The notes under the pieces: model-generated
The model's input: the letters and a program-made list of their open reading frames with translations, nothing else
Databases searched by the model: none
Told to the model about the DNA's origin: nothing
DNA from: Papio anubis
Taxonomy: Eukaryota > Chordata > Mammalia > Primates > Cercopithecidae
NCBI RefSeq assembly: GCF_008728515.1
Contig: NC_044978.1
Span: 148,610,262-148,674,261, forward strand
Direction: 5' to 3'
Length of the DNA stretch: 64,000 bases
Shown here: piece after piece, positions 1 to 10,699 of the stretch
Numbering within the stretch: position 1 is the first letter of the stretch
Layout of the letters: each line of letters begins with the position of its first letter
Position numbers and translations under genes: made by a program

Positions 1-47
1 AAGACCTCATCAAATGGAACTTTTGGCTTAGAAATGTCAAAAACCTG

Positions 48-346
48 CTGAGCGCCATGGCTCACATCTGTAATCCCAGCACTTTGGGAGGCCAAGGTGG
101 TGGATCACGAGGTCGGGAGTTCAAGACCAGTCTGGCCAAGATGGTGAAACCCTGCCTCTTCTAAAAATACAAAAATTAGCCAGCCGTGGTAGAGCATGCC
201 TGTACGCCTGTAGTCCCAGCTACTCGGGAGGCTGAGGCAGAGAATCACTTGAATCTGGGAGGCGAAGCTTGCAGTGAGCCGAGATCACGCCACTGCACTC
301 CAGCCTGAGCGACAGAGCAAGACTCCATTTCAAAAAAAAAAAAAAA
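48..346 (+). mobile_element. Alu: Alu (S/Y type)
   Basis: Full dimeric Alu with A-rich middle and terminal poly(A). Confidence 0.95.
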
Positions 347-539
347 GTAAAAAAATCTTGAAGATGAAAACCTTCATGTCTTTCGTGAAGAATCTGGTTT
401 AAAGATCTTTTTTATTGGAATATGGGGTTGGAAAGGAAGAAAAGTCAGTGAAGGAAATTGTAAAGTAACGGTTCTCACTGAAAACCTAAATCCTTCATCA
501 TCACTACAGGGATACAAACCCCAACACTACTCGGCTGCT

Positions 540-800
540 GGACTCAGTGGCACGATCACGTTTCACAGCAACCTCCGCCTCCCAGCTTCAAGCCATTCTC
601 CTGCTTCAGCCTCCCAAATAGCTGGGACCACAGGCACATGCCACCATGCCAGGCTAGTTTTTGTAGAGACAGCTATATTTTTGTAGAGACAGTTTTGCCA
701 TGTTGGCCAGGCTGGTCTCAAACTCCTGACCTCAAGTGATCCACCTGCTTTGGACTCCCAAAGTGCTGGGATTATATGCATGAGCCACCATGCCTGGCCA
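540..800 (-). mobile_element. Alu: Alu, truncated
   Basis: Antisense Alu lacking its 3' end and tail; ends at GCCTGGCC. Confidence 0.9.
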
Positions 801-1913
801 TGGACTCAGTCATTTTAATGAGCAGATTTTATTTCTCAAGTTTAATGACCAGGAGATGAAACCTGCTGAGAAATATATAAAACATGGAAACTAACATGAT
901 CATTAAACTTGAGAAGGCCAGCACAGTAGACCAGAAAAGGGCAAAACAAATGATCCTGAGGCACTCACACATACACACGAGGTCCCCAAATGGGCTGTGA
1001 TACATTTTCAGTTCTCTGGGCATCTGAGAAGAGTGAAAACTGGGGACCTACAGAGAACTGCTGTGGAGAGAGTAGGAAGGGCTTCCGGGAGCTGCCATTC
1101 TGTCAGATCAAATTAAAAGCATGCTCAAAGACACAATCCTCTTGAGCCCCTTGCTCTCCTCCCTACCACCTACTCTGCCAGAAAGCTGGTGGCCAACAAA
1201 GCAGGCAGCTGTGGTACCTACTCCAGGCACCAAGACAACTGAAGATGCTGCTGTGAACACAGAAGAGGTAACAGCCATGCTGCTTGGTTCAGGCTCCCCA
1301 CTGCTTGCCATGGTACATCCTAGAAGATCCTAGAAGATCTGGACCACAAAGGAGCCACCCACCCACATCTGGCTCTGCACAGGGGTACATCTCATTGTGA
1401 TTGCAGACTTCCTTGTCAGAGCTGCCTTCTAGGGAAGTGGGGGACAGGGATTATTATCAGCTGGATAATGAGGAAGAAGGGGCAAGCTCTATTGCTTCAG
1501 AGTTGCACGTTTCCTCCTAATACCCACTAGTGTTTTGACAAACTATGCCTTACGGGACACCAGGTCAACACTGCATGACTGCCACCCAACCAGAAATGCT
1601 GTCATGGTGAAAAGGGGAAGCCCCAGCACTCTCAGTGGGGTAGATAACAATAGACTATGACAAGGAGACGCGTTTGCAACATTTTCCTTTGAAAACATAA
1701 TGTAATAATTTATAACTACACCAGTGATTTTTTTTTCCCATTCTCCTGGTTTGCAAATGACTGGACAAATCCACATCAAAGAAATGATTTTAATTATCAC
1801 CTGATGATTTTATTTCCTGCTTTGAACCACTTAGTCCCTTCCATGTTTCCTTACACTCAATATTGTTAGAATACTCTACTTGTGTTCACTTCAGACAATA
1901 TCCCCTAAACTCT

Positions 1914-2194
1914 TCTTTTTTAAGAAATGGGATCTCACTTTGTCACCTAGGCTCCACTGAGGTGGCACAGTCATAGCTCACTACAGCCTCGAACTCCTGG
2001 GCTCAAGTGATCCTCCTGGCTCAGCCTCCCAAGTAGCTGAGACTACAGGTGGGTGCCACCACCCCTAGCTCATGTAAAAAATTTTTGTAGAGATGGGGTC
2101 TCAATATCTTTCTTCAACTCTTGGGCTCAAACGATCCTCCTGCCTCAGCCTCCCAAAGTGTGGGGATTACAAGTGTAAGACACTGCTCCTGGCC
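1914..2194 (-). mobile_element. Alu: Alu, old (J type)
   Basis: Antisense Alu with many substitutions, including the ATCACTTGAGCCC-type old diagnostic region. Confidence 0.9.
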
Positions 2195-3760
2195 TAAACA
2201 TTTTATATGATACCTTTTAACTCACAGCTGTGGCTACTATCCAGTAGCAACATGTTATGTCAATGGTTACTTATAGATAAATCTGGAGAGAAAGCACTTG
2301 TTGGGGTCTTATTTTTCTATAACATGCCAGAAAAAAATAACAGGAAACAGGCAGACTGTGAGACTATGATAGCATCCAATTTCAAATCGTTGTAAAACAC
2401 CTGTTTACAAAAGCAGTTAAACCTTTACTATGTAAACTCTTTCATGCCATGTCCTTATTCCTTAAGACAGCTCCTAGGAAGTCGATGATGACGCACACTT
2501 CTTTCCCGACCAAGAGAAGCCATCTCAACTCTAGAAAAAGGTGCCGAACTCACCTGTTCAGGTATTCCTAACCCACGGGAGTGACAGAACACGAAGAGTC
2601 AGAAATGTAAAAAGTCGTTCTGCAAGGTGGATTCTCAGTCTCTGGGAGCAGCTCTCCTTTCATTCTTCCACCCCAATCCCTCCCACATACAGCTGACTTC
2701 CAAAACACAACAAAAACCAGAGGTGGCCATTCTCCAACTCCTACCAATCCCAGTTCACATCTAGAGAAGAAATTTCTGCCCTCCTAACCAAGGGTTTTGG
2801 ACCAGGGCCTCTGCATTCAGCTTAGGTCCAGTGCAAAAAGTTCAGAAGTTTGAACTTGTACAGAGAGCTGAGTTTCTTGGGTGTGACCTATTTAAACCAG
2901 GTCATTTTTAAATGCTCTTTCAAAGTCTGGTTTTATTAATAAATGAAATCATCCCATCATAAAGGAAACAATGAGAAATCTATGAAGTGAAAACATATCC
3001 ATTAATATGGGGCACCCTGAAAATTAAACTGTTTGGTGGAAGGAACAACCATCACTTTCAATTTAGTTTTAAAGTAACTTCCAGAGAATAAGCTATGTTA
3101 AGTAAAATCAAAACAGGAAAAGTCACATCTAGGTGGATTTCAAACAAAATGATACCTCTTTGAAAAAAAAAACAAAAACAAAACCTAATGCCTGGTGAAG
3201 TTTGAGGGGGTCTCATAATCACAGAGCCGTCAGGAAGCGGCTAGAAACAATTCAGAAGGGTTTCAAAATGACTGGTACAGGATGTGCCCATAGAAAGAAA
3301 TGTTGCGCGCACTGGCGGAGCTGCCAAAGTTACAACTGCAAAGTACCCTGAACTTTTAAAGGGTGGCTTGGGGTCACTCTGACCACACTCTTCCCAATGT
3401 GGTCGCCTTGCAAACACACTAGCCCTCGAGATATTTGGCGGGAGGGGGGAGGGGAGAGATGCGCGGACCAGTGAGCGGGTGGGGGTGGGGGGAGAAGCCG
3501 GCGGAGCTCTCGGGTCGCTAGCAACATCAAGGTTTCGCTTTCGCCCAAGGGCGGGGGGGAGTTTGGGGGACAACGAGATGGCAATGAACTTCCTCCCCCG
3601 AGAGACCCCGCTGGCGAGGCCAGCAGGAGCGTCCGTGGGCGGCCAGATGCCTTTCCCTCCGCGGCCAGGCGGGGCAGGGGCGTGCTGGGGGCGGGGGCGG
3701 CCGCGATGCCCCAAGAGAAGCCAGCGGGGTGGCCAGGTCGAAGCCCCGGAAGGCGCTTAC

Positions 3761-4480
3761 CTGAGCCGCGGCGCGCTCAGAGCCCGGGGCCAGGCCGGGA
3801 CGCGCAGGTGCTTGGGGGCGTCCTGGGGACGGCTTGGGCGGGCGGGGCGTCCATCGTGCCGGGCTGGCTGCGCTCTTCCCGCCGCTGGGGGCCGGGGAAG
3901 GGGCTCCCGTCGGCTCTGCGCCCCTCTCTTCTCCACCCGGCTGAGGACACAGCGGGTCCCGCGGCGGCGGCAGCAACAGGCACCGGCGGACTGTGGCGGC
4001 ACCAGGAGCAGCAGCCGAAGAGGAGGAGGAGGAGGAGGAAGAGGAGGAGAGGAGGAGGAGGTGTCTGCGCGCGGCTCTCGTTTCCTCCTCCCAGCCTGGG
4101 CGAGCGCGCGGGAGGCGAGGAGAGGACAGGAGCCGGGATCTCCCCACTCGGTCCCCGGGGAGCTACGAGGGGGACTCGGTGTCCTCCTCCTCCCCACTGC
4201 GCCGTGCGACTGTGCCCGGGCACCACGGCCCGGACCGGCGAGTCACACGCGAGCAACAGCTGCTGCACTGCGGGTCCGCCGCGGCCTCCCTCCCCTCTTT
4301 GCCACCCCCCGCCCCCAAGCCCGCGGGCCATCCTCAGCCAGTGTCTGTAGGGGAAATGGGGGGAGGTACTCGGGCTGCCGCCCCATCCAGCCCCCTGCGC
4401 AGGATCTGGGCACAGCGTTTCCCTGGGGCGACGGGGGCGCGGGGCCCCGCGCGTGATGCAGGCCCTCGTGGCGGGATGTG
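3761..4480 (-). other. TBC1D1: TBC1D1 non-coding exon 1 (5' end uncertain)
   Basis: The 3' edge is a consensus donor, GGCTCAG|GTAAGC, with the exon ending at 3761. The 5' edge is inferred from the TATA box at 4507-4516, which would put the start near 4480 and make a 0.7-kb exon. A start further downstream in the CpG island is equally possible. TBC1D1 is a Rab-GAP acting on GLUT4 vesicles, phosphorylated by AKT and AMPK. Its start codon is expected in the next exon, outside the window. The exon contains a CCT-rich tract (4018-4061). Confidence 0.5.
4018..4061. repeat. Imperfect (GAG)n / (CTC)n trinucleotide tract
   Basis: About 44 bp of GAG/GGA units with two interruptions, within the inferred TBC1D1 exon 1. 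It reads as a CCU tract in the RNA. It explains the runs of Glu, Arg or Ser in the spurious open frames here. Confidence 0.85.
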
Positions 4481-4506
4481 CAGTCGCACACCCTGTCCTT
4501 GGCGGC

Positions 4507-4516
4507 CTATTTATAG
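4507..4516 (-). promoter_or_regulatory. TATA box (CTATAAATAG)
   Basis: A perfect TATAAA-type element on the minus strand inside the CpG island, oriented toward the splice donor at 3761. It would place a start site at about 4478-4485. Confidence 0.5.
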
Positions 4517-4574
4517 CAGGTGGCACTGCCCGCCGCTCGCTCGGCCTGAGTGGCTCTCAGCAGGTGGCACTGCC
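4515..4574 (-). promoter_or_regulatory. 16-bp direct repeat with two CACCTG E-boxes upstream of the TATA box
   Basis: An identical 16-bp block occurs at 4515-4530 and 4559-4574. Each copy holds CAGGTG/CACCTG (4517-4522 and 4561-4566), and the first abuts the TATA box. E-boxes of this class are bound by bHLH and zinc-finger factors such as E2A, MyoD, SNAI and ZEB. Use here is inferred. Confidence 0.4.
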
Positions 4575-5334
4575 TGCCGGCTCTCCGCGCTCCTGAAGGA
4601 GCCTCGCCTCATCTGCACCCTCCCCTTCTCCCTCCGAAACGGACGTGGTGGAAACTGCACACAACATGGGAGGCGGAGGCCGGGGGACGACCAAGCCACC
4701 TGGTTCTCCCCCGCCTTACCCCTCACCCCTTCCTTGGATGATGGCAGGGGATGAATTGAGGCACGGATGCCCTATGGGGGGCAGGCATGCAAGGCAGGAA
4801 AATCAGGGACTCTGGGAAACAGCGAAGGCGAAGTGCCTTCCCGGGATTAAAACACCAGGAAACTCCATTTCTAACCAATTGCGGGAGTGACGCAGAGCCT
4901 GGATTAGGCGCTTTTTCCTGCCCCGCGCGCCCGGCACACGCGCAGGAACACACACACGCACACCGCGGTGTGCATGCCCCGATCAGGTTTGGGGACATTC
5001 CCAGGGGTGCTGTAGAGTGCAAGGAGGAGAGGAGAACGCGGAGGAGATGTGAAAAGGGGGACAGAGCTCGCTCCCTAGGACTAGGGGATGGCAGTGTGCA
5101 AGAAACAGGCAAAGCTCCCAGATCCCTATCCCACCAGGCACATAGGCGCAACGTCACTCGCAGGGTGGGGAGAGGGATCTGAGAAAAGTAAGAAGCATCA
5201 CATCCTCTCTAGAGAAGAGTCCGCAGGGAGGGGAGAGCCGGGTGCTCAGAGGAGGCAGTTCCAGACACCCAGGTGGCATCTTTCTGGATTTTTTTACTTA
5301 ATGTAGCTGGAGGTGGACTTCAGGGAAGTGGCTG

Positions 5335-5540
5335 AGAGTTTGAGCTCTACGGTTGGACTTGAGTCTAAATCCCAGCAGGTGTGGTTTAGGCAAGGTGCTG
5401 GACCTCTGGTCTTCGTTCTCTTACCTGCTAAATGGGACCAATACACACCTTACAAGATTTTTGTGAGGACAAAGCAGGAAAGTGTAAGTAAAGTGGTTAG
5501 TGCAGTGACACAGACGTACATGGTCCTCAACTAAAGGCAG
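5335..5540 (+). repeat. MIR: MIR relic
   Basis: It shows the MIR core pattern: 'gtctaaatcccag', then 'ttacctgctaaatggga', then 'ttgtgaggac'. Highly diverged. Confidence 0.6.
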
Positions 5541-8278
5541 CAGCTATTATCAATATTACTATGGCCCAGGAGGCAAATAGAGGGCTAAGGTTCCTTCTCC
5601 TACCAAGAACAATGTGTTCCTTGAAGCCCACTGAGACTCCTGTAGGCTTTTAGATTAGGGCTGTCTTACAGCATTCCCTGATTCTCTGGATGCTTACATC
5701 CAGGGCAGGTATATTTAAGTGGACACAAGAGTTTTATTCACAGCTTGACTTAAAACTCTCACAATAGTGGTAGCTATTATTTATGGAGGTGTTAGGCGAT
5801 TTGGGGTATTGTGCTAGAGATTGCCCTTATATATTGTTGCTAATTTGCTCAAAAACGGCAGGGCAAAGATTGTTAAATCCATTTGACTAAGGAGAAAAAT
5901 AAGAGGTTAGTGCCTACAGGGTTAGTGGGTGCTGGAATCTCCAAGATCCAAAGCCTTTTATAATATACTTGCTCTCTGGCCACTGTGTAGCCCTCAGCTC
6001 ATTCTTTGTCATTGAATAGTTTTTTGTGTGCATAGCCTCAACTCTTTTTTAAGAAATATACAGTCATAAATACTGTAATGAGTAGAATGTTAACTGGGTT
6101 ATGGAAATTATTCTTTAGGTTACAAGACGAGGTAAACCAGTTAAACCATATTGTTATCTCTTGGATCATACCCCAATTGTTTCATGTTTCTAACCTTCAA
6201 CTCTGTTGTAGAATTCTCTCTCCCTGTCTGCAGTTAACTGCTGCACACATTTACCTCCAGAGTGCTAGGATAGCGAGAAAAGTACACTATCATTCATTTC
6301 ATTGACACTCTGAACTGCTTTTTGTATGTAACCCACCAGAGGATGGTTGAAACTGTTACCTAACAACCCTGCTTGCCAGGCCCTGCTCCTGGGAAAAGGG
6401 GTCAGGCCAAGGGGAACAGAGATAATTTGCTGGGCTCTGCTTACACAACATCCTGGCCAGAGCCCCCTCCCATCCTGCTACTCCACTACCTTTTCTTTCC
6501 CTCACTCACTCACCTCTTCTACCCTCTCTTCACCCGTACCCCTAGTCCCAGAGTACAGGAGGGCTTAAGTACAAGCAGGCAGCCAAGCGGAGTGCCTAAC
6601 CAGAATACAGATGTAGGAAGTGAATGAGTGGGGCCCAGATGCAGGCTCAGGCCTCATATCTCTCAAAGCATTGACATCCAGCAAGTTCCACCTCAGAGAT
6701 TTATAACTTAGTGGCAAATGACCATTTGCCTTGACCCTCAACTGGGTTAGGGAGAGGTCATGGCCTTGTAAGAAGCAGCAATTTCTGCATCACCTTTCCA
6801 GCTCCCGGGACAGCTAGCACCCTAAGAATGATAAGGAGGGATTTTACCATACTTTCAACTTCCGGGACACAGAACTCCCTCTATAGTATGCAATAAAGAT
6901 TGTTGAACTTCTTTTTTAAAGCTATACAGCATTATCTTAGAAATTAGGGGACAGCTTACTATCGACCTATTTGGCCTTAGGTTTTCTAGCAGTTGTAGAA
7001 AAAATAGTAAAGGGGACTTTGAAGCAGATGGTGATACCTGGTATGGCAGGATGAAGACTGTCAAATGTGGAGGGGGAGATCCGTATTGGCCCAGTGCAGA
7101 GTGCAGAGGTTAGAGCTCACCACTCAGCTCCTACCTGCAGGTGCCATTGCTCTAGGAGGGAAGTAGCTCCTTCCCCTTGATATGTGGCCATGTGACTCCC
7201 AGGAGAGCTGGTACACACCGCGGCAGAAGCGTGGGCCAATGGGGCCTTGGTGATGGCAACAGAGAGCTCCCTCAAGGCCCAGGAAGGTGTTCTGTTGGTC
7301 CCTCTTTAAGTCACCAATAACAAAATTAAGTAGAGAATGGGGCCAAATGCTCCTATGATTCTGCTTCAACTTCTGATTCTCCTGATGGAGTATGCCCCAG
7401 GGGCACAAGGAGTGTGGAGCTCTTCACCACCAGGGGCATTTAGCTGACATCGGCTACGGACCCATTGGCTCAGTGAGTGAAAACCCTGATGCGAAGGCAC
7501 CGACAGTCATGGTTGCTGCACTTTTCCTGTCTGAACAACTTCTGCACCTCCAGCTCTTCCCAAAATCCTGCCATGGATCATTCTTTTAGGGCTTCTCCCA
7601 TAGGCTCTTTCCTAATTTAGCTATTTGCAACATAATTAATTATTCATTGCCCAAAGCCAGGAACATTAATATCAGCTTTAAGATGGCTGCAGAGCTCTAG
7701 AAAATTGTGAACCATCGATGCTATTAAATCACATGAGAAGCTCCGAGGCTGAAAGAAAACAGAGGCCACTTTACTTTTAAAGAGTTAAGGGAACCATGCG
7801 TACATCTAGAATTAAAATCTTCGGTTGATGTAGAAAAAAGACCTTTAACAAAATGATTCATCGTTAAATCTGTCAGTTAGGTATTTAAATGTTCATGTCA
7901 GTTAGGAATCCAAACTAATTATTGCTATTATATATTTTTACTTAATTTCAAAATATGCATAATAAGGTTAAGAGTTCTTAACTACTGGGTCCATTTCTGA
8001 AAAATGGCATCAATAAAGGCAAAAAATAAGACATACTGGCTAGAACCCTAGGACAGTAAGGTGGTTCACTGGGTATGCTTGTTCCCATTGATTGTGACTT
8101 TCTGGAGCCCTGAGTGGACAAGGCTTGTAAGGAAAGTCCATGCTCAGCGGGAAACGGTGCAAGATTGAGAAGCAGCACCTGCCTCAAGCATGGGAGGAGG
8201 CAGCTTTGCAGCACCAATGCCAGGAAATTTGCCAACCCTGCCAATCCAAGGCATAACAGATCGAAAGAATATGTGAAG

Positions 8279-8577
8279 GCTGGGGTGGTGGCTCATCCTA
8301 TAGTCCCAGCACTCTTGGAGGTTGAGGTGGGCTGATCACTTGAGCCCAGGAGTTGGAGATGAGCCTAGGCAACACCACAAAACCTCTACAAAAAAATACC
8401 AAAAAAAAAAAAAAAAAATTAGCTGGGCGTGGTGGTGCACACCTGTAGTCCAAGCTACCCAGGAGGCTGAAGTGGGAGGATGGTTTGAGCCCTGGAGGTC
8501 AAGACTGCAGCAAGCTGTGATGACACCACCGCACTCCAATCTGGGTGTAGGAGTGAGAAACTGTCTCTAAATAATAA
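8279..8577 (+). mobile_element. Alu: Alu, old (J type)
   Basis: Diverged full-length Alu ending in an AATAAT tail. Confidence 0.9.
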
Positions 8578-8617
8578 TGATAATAACATAGAGCCTGTTA
8601 AGTTATGCCCAAATATC

Positions 8618-8750
8618 TTGTTTTCTTTTCTTTTCCTTTCCTTTTTCTTTTCTTTTCCATTTTTCTTTTCTTTTCTTTTCCTTTTCTTCTTCCCTCCCTC
8701 CCTCCCTCCCTCCCTCCCCCCCCCTTCCTTCCTTCCTTCCTTCCTTCCTT
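8618..8750. repeat. Compound polypyrimidine microsatellite
   Basis: It runs (CTTTT)n, then (CCCT)n with a C9 run, then (CTTC)n. It is strand-asymmetric, can form triplexes, and is likely length-polymorphic. Confidence 0.95.
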
Positions 8751-9045
8751 TGGTTTTGTTTTCTGAGACAGGGTCTGGCTCTGTTGCCCAGGCTGGAGTG
8801 CAGTGGTGCCTTCATGCCTCACTGCAGCCTCAACCTCTTGGGCTCAAGCTCTCCCCTGCCTCAGTGTTCTGAGTAGCTGGGACTACAGGCGCACACCACC
8901 ACACCCAGCTAATTTTTAATGTTTTGTAGAGACAGGATTTCACCGTGTTGCCTAGACTGGTGTCAAACTCCTAAACTCAAGCAATCCACCCACATTGGTC
9001 TCCCAAAGTGCTGGGATTATAGAAGAGAGCCACTGCGCCCAGTTC
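8618..9045 (-). mobile_element. Alu: Alu, old, with a long polypyrimidine tail
   Basis: Antisense Alu body at 8756-9045. Its original poly(T) has expanded into about 135 bp of CTTTT, CCCT and CTTC repeats (8618-8750). Confidence 0.9.
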
Positions 9046-9789
9046 CCAAATATCTCAATTAACTATAGGAAATATTCTTCATGACAAGAAAATGAAAATC
9101 AAAGTCAGAGACTATATTACATAGACTTGTCTACAATACTAGATCCCTGGAATTGCTTTCCGAAAGGCATAAGATTAATAAAATATAATGATGCAAAAAA
9201 TTAAAATGAGCAGATAGCCAACATAGATTTTAGAATTTCAGCAATTGAAATAAAAAAAAATTTTACTGCATGAAGAACTCACGCTTACAATGCATGAGAC
9301 AACAGTAAATGCAGTGTGAGAATGGGTGAACTGTATACTTAAGCCCCAGAGGAGGCTTCTGTGAAGTATCTAATCTCCTTTTATGGACAAAGCAGATAAA
9401 ACTCTGGGCACTGGTTCCACTTCCTTTTCCAGCAGCCTCTCCTGTTTGTTAGTGCTCTACACAAGCGACTGCTCCACGCAGCTCTCTGACGACGTCCAGC
9501 CTCTACTTGGGGTTCTCACTTTCCACCCGAGCTGGTTCCGTGGGTCTGGGCACCAAGTACAAAGTTTGGCAAATGCTAGATGGCACATCATTTTAAAATT
9601 ATGATATCTAAATTTGTCTAAGGTCAATGAGAAATTTTGTAAATTGCCAGAGCTAGTTACGGATCTCGATGATTTTACTCAGACTGGGTAAGCTGACTAA
9701 GCTCTCTACCCTGCAGCAACCCCACTTCATTTTACCCCGAATGCCATTGGTGGTACCTAATGTGTAATCTCACCTAGAATGCACGAGCT

Positions 9790-10242
9790 GCTAACTGGTT
9801 TCCCTGATTCAGCCCTCGCCACCCTGCAGTCTATTCTTAACATAGCAGCCACGTGAATCTACTAAAATATCATTTGGGCCATGTCACTGCTTGGCTTGGA
9901 ATCCTCCCATGGCTTTCCAGATTCCCCAGAGTAAAAGTCAAAGTCCTTATAATGGTTTAGAGGGTTCTATAGGATCTTCTCCCCCAACCCCCACACCACT
10001 ACCTCTGTACTTTATCCCCTGCTCCCAGCCTTGACTCACTCTGCTCCAGCCACACTGGTCTTGCAGTTACGCAGAGCTGCCAGGCACACTCCTGTCCCAG
10101 GGCCTTTGCATTTACTCTTCCCTTTGCTAAGTGTACTCTTCCCACAGAGATTCATACTGGCCCCTCATTTACTTCACTTTGTTTAAATGTCACCTTCTCC
10201 ATGAGGCCTTCCTGACCAACTTTTTGAAAATGGAAGCCACAG

Positions 10243-10278
<36 letters not shown>

Positions 10279-10460
10279 CTTATCCCTTTTCCTGCTTTAT
10301 ATTTCTCCATAGTACTTACCTTCTAATGTACTATATTGGTTACTTGTATATCTCATTTGTCATCTGTTTCCCCCTCCCCCTTCCATGGGAGCAGAGAATT
10401 TTGACTGTTTTATTTGCTGCTGTATCTTCAACTCACAGAATGGAGCCCAACACATAGTGG
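9790..10460 (+). mobile_element. L2: L2 LINE 3' end relic
   Basis: It contains the L2-type passages for 'cagggcctttgcatttact', 'aaatgtcaccttctc' and 'gaggccttcctgacc', followed by a 'gagaattttgactgttttattt' end region. A CA microsatellite interrupts it. Confidence 0.65.
10243..10277. repeat. (CA)n microsatellite
   Basis: About 17 CA units, after ACAGCTA. Confidence 0.95.
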
Positions 10461-10562
10461 GCATCCAATGAATATGTGCTGAGTGAATGAATGAATGAAA
10501 AAACTAATTTGTAACATATAACATTTGTGAGTTCAATGCATGTCTTTATATAGAAAGAGAAG

Positions 10563-10699
10563 AAAACCTAGAAATTCTAATTTAATAGTACTTCTATTAG
10601 ATTAGATTTTCTAGGTTTTCCTCTTGCTTTCTATTAGATTAGAAATACTATCTATAGAAGTACTGTCTATTAGATGAGAATTTCTAGGTTTTCCTCTTG
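10563..10699. repeat. Local fold-back with nested direct repeats
   Basis: Arms at 10563-10594 and 10657-10692 are imperfect reverse complements centred on 'aaacctagaaattcta'. A 33-bp direct repeat occurs at 10594-10626 and 10667-10699. Confidence 0.85.

Larger units (their letters stand above)
1..3758 (-). other. TBC1D1: TBC1D1 intron 1, 5' part
   Basis: This is everything downstream of the donor at 3760. It holds an Alu at 48-346, Alu relics at 540-800 and 1914-2194, and otherwise unique sequence. At 3439-3570 there are several long G runs on the plus strand. I recognise no exon. Confidence 0.6.
3300..5000. promoter_or_regulatory. TBC1D1: CpG island, inferred TBC1D1 promoter
   Basis: This is the only long GC- and CpG-rich stretch in the window, with GC boxes on both strands. 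It contains a splice donor, a TATA box and E-boxes on the minus strand. In primates TBC1D1 begins about 28 kb downstream of PGM2 on the same strand, which fits this location. The gene name rests on that synteny, because no TBC1D1 coding exon is inside the window. The several 70-325-codon open frames here overlap on both strands and arise from the GC-rich composition. Confidence 0.75.

Noticed and set aside
1090..1340. Overlapping 67- and 70-codon frames with coding-like composition
   Set aside because: They are on opposite strands, short, without a known motif, and inside the inferred TBC1D1 intron.
3479..4754. Open frames of 146-325 codons on both strands in the CpG island
   Set aside because: They overlap each other in several frames and consist of Arg/Pro/Gly/Ser-rich translation of GC-rich DNA. 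They cross the splice donor, and TBC1D1 coding is expected to begin in exon 2.
7080..7600. GC-richer block with frames on both strands, resembling an exon or pseudogene
   Set aside because: No frame stays open with a recognisable product and there is no convincing splice pair, so I could not support a gene.
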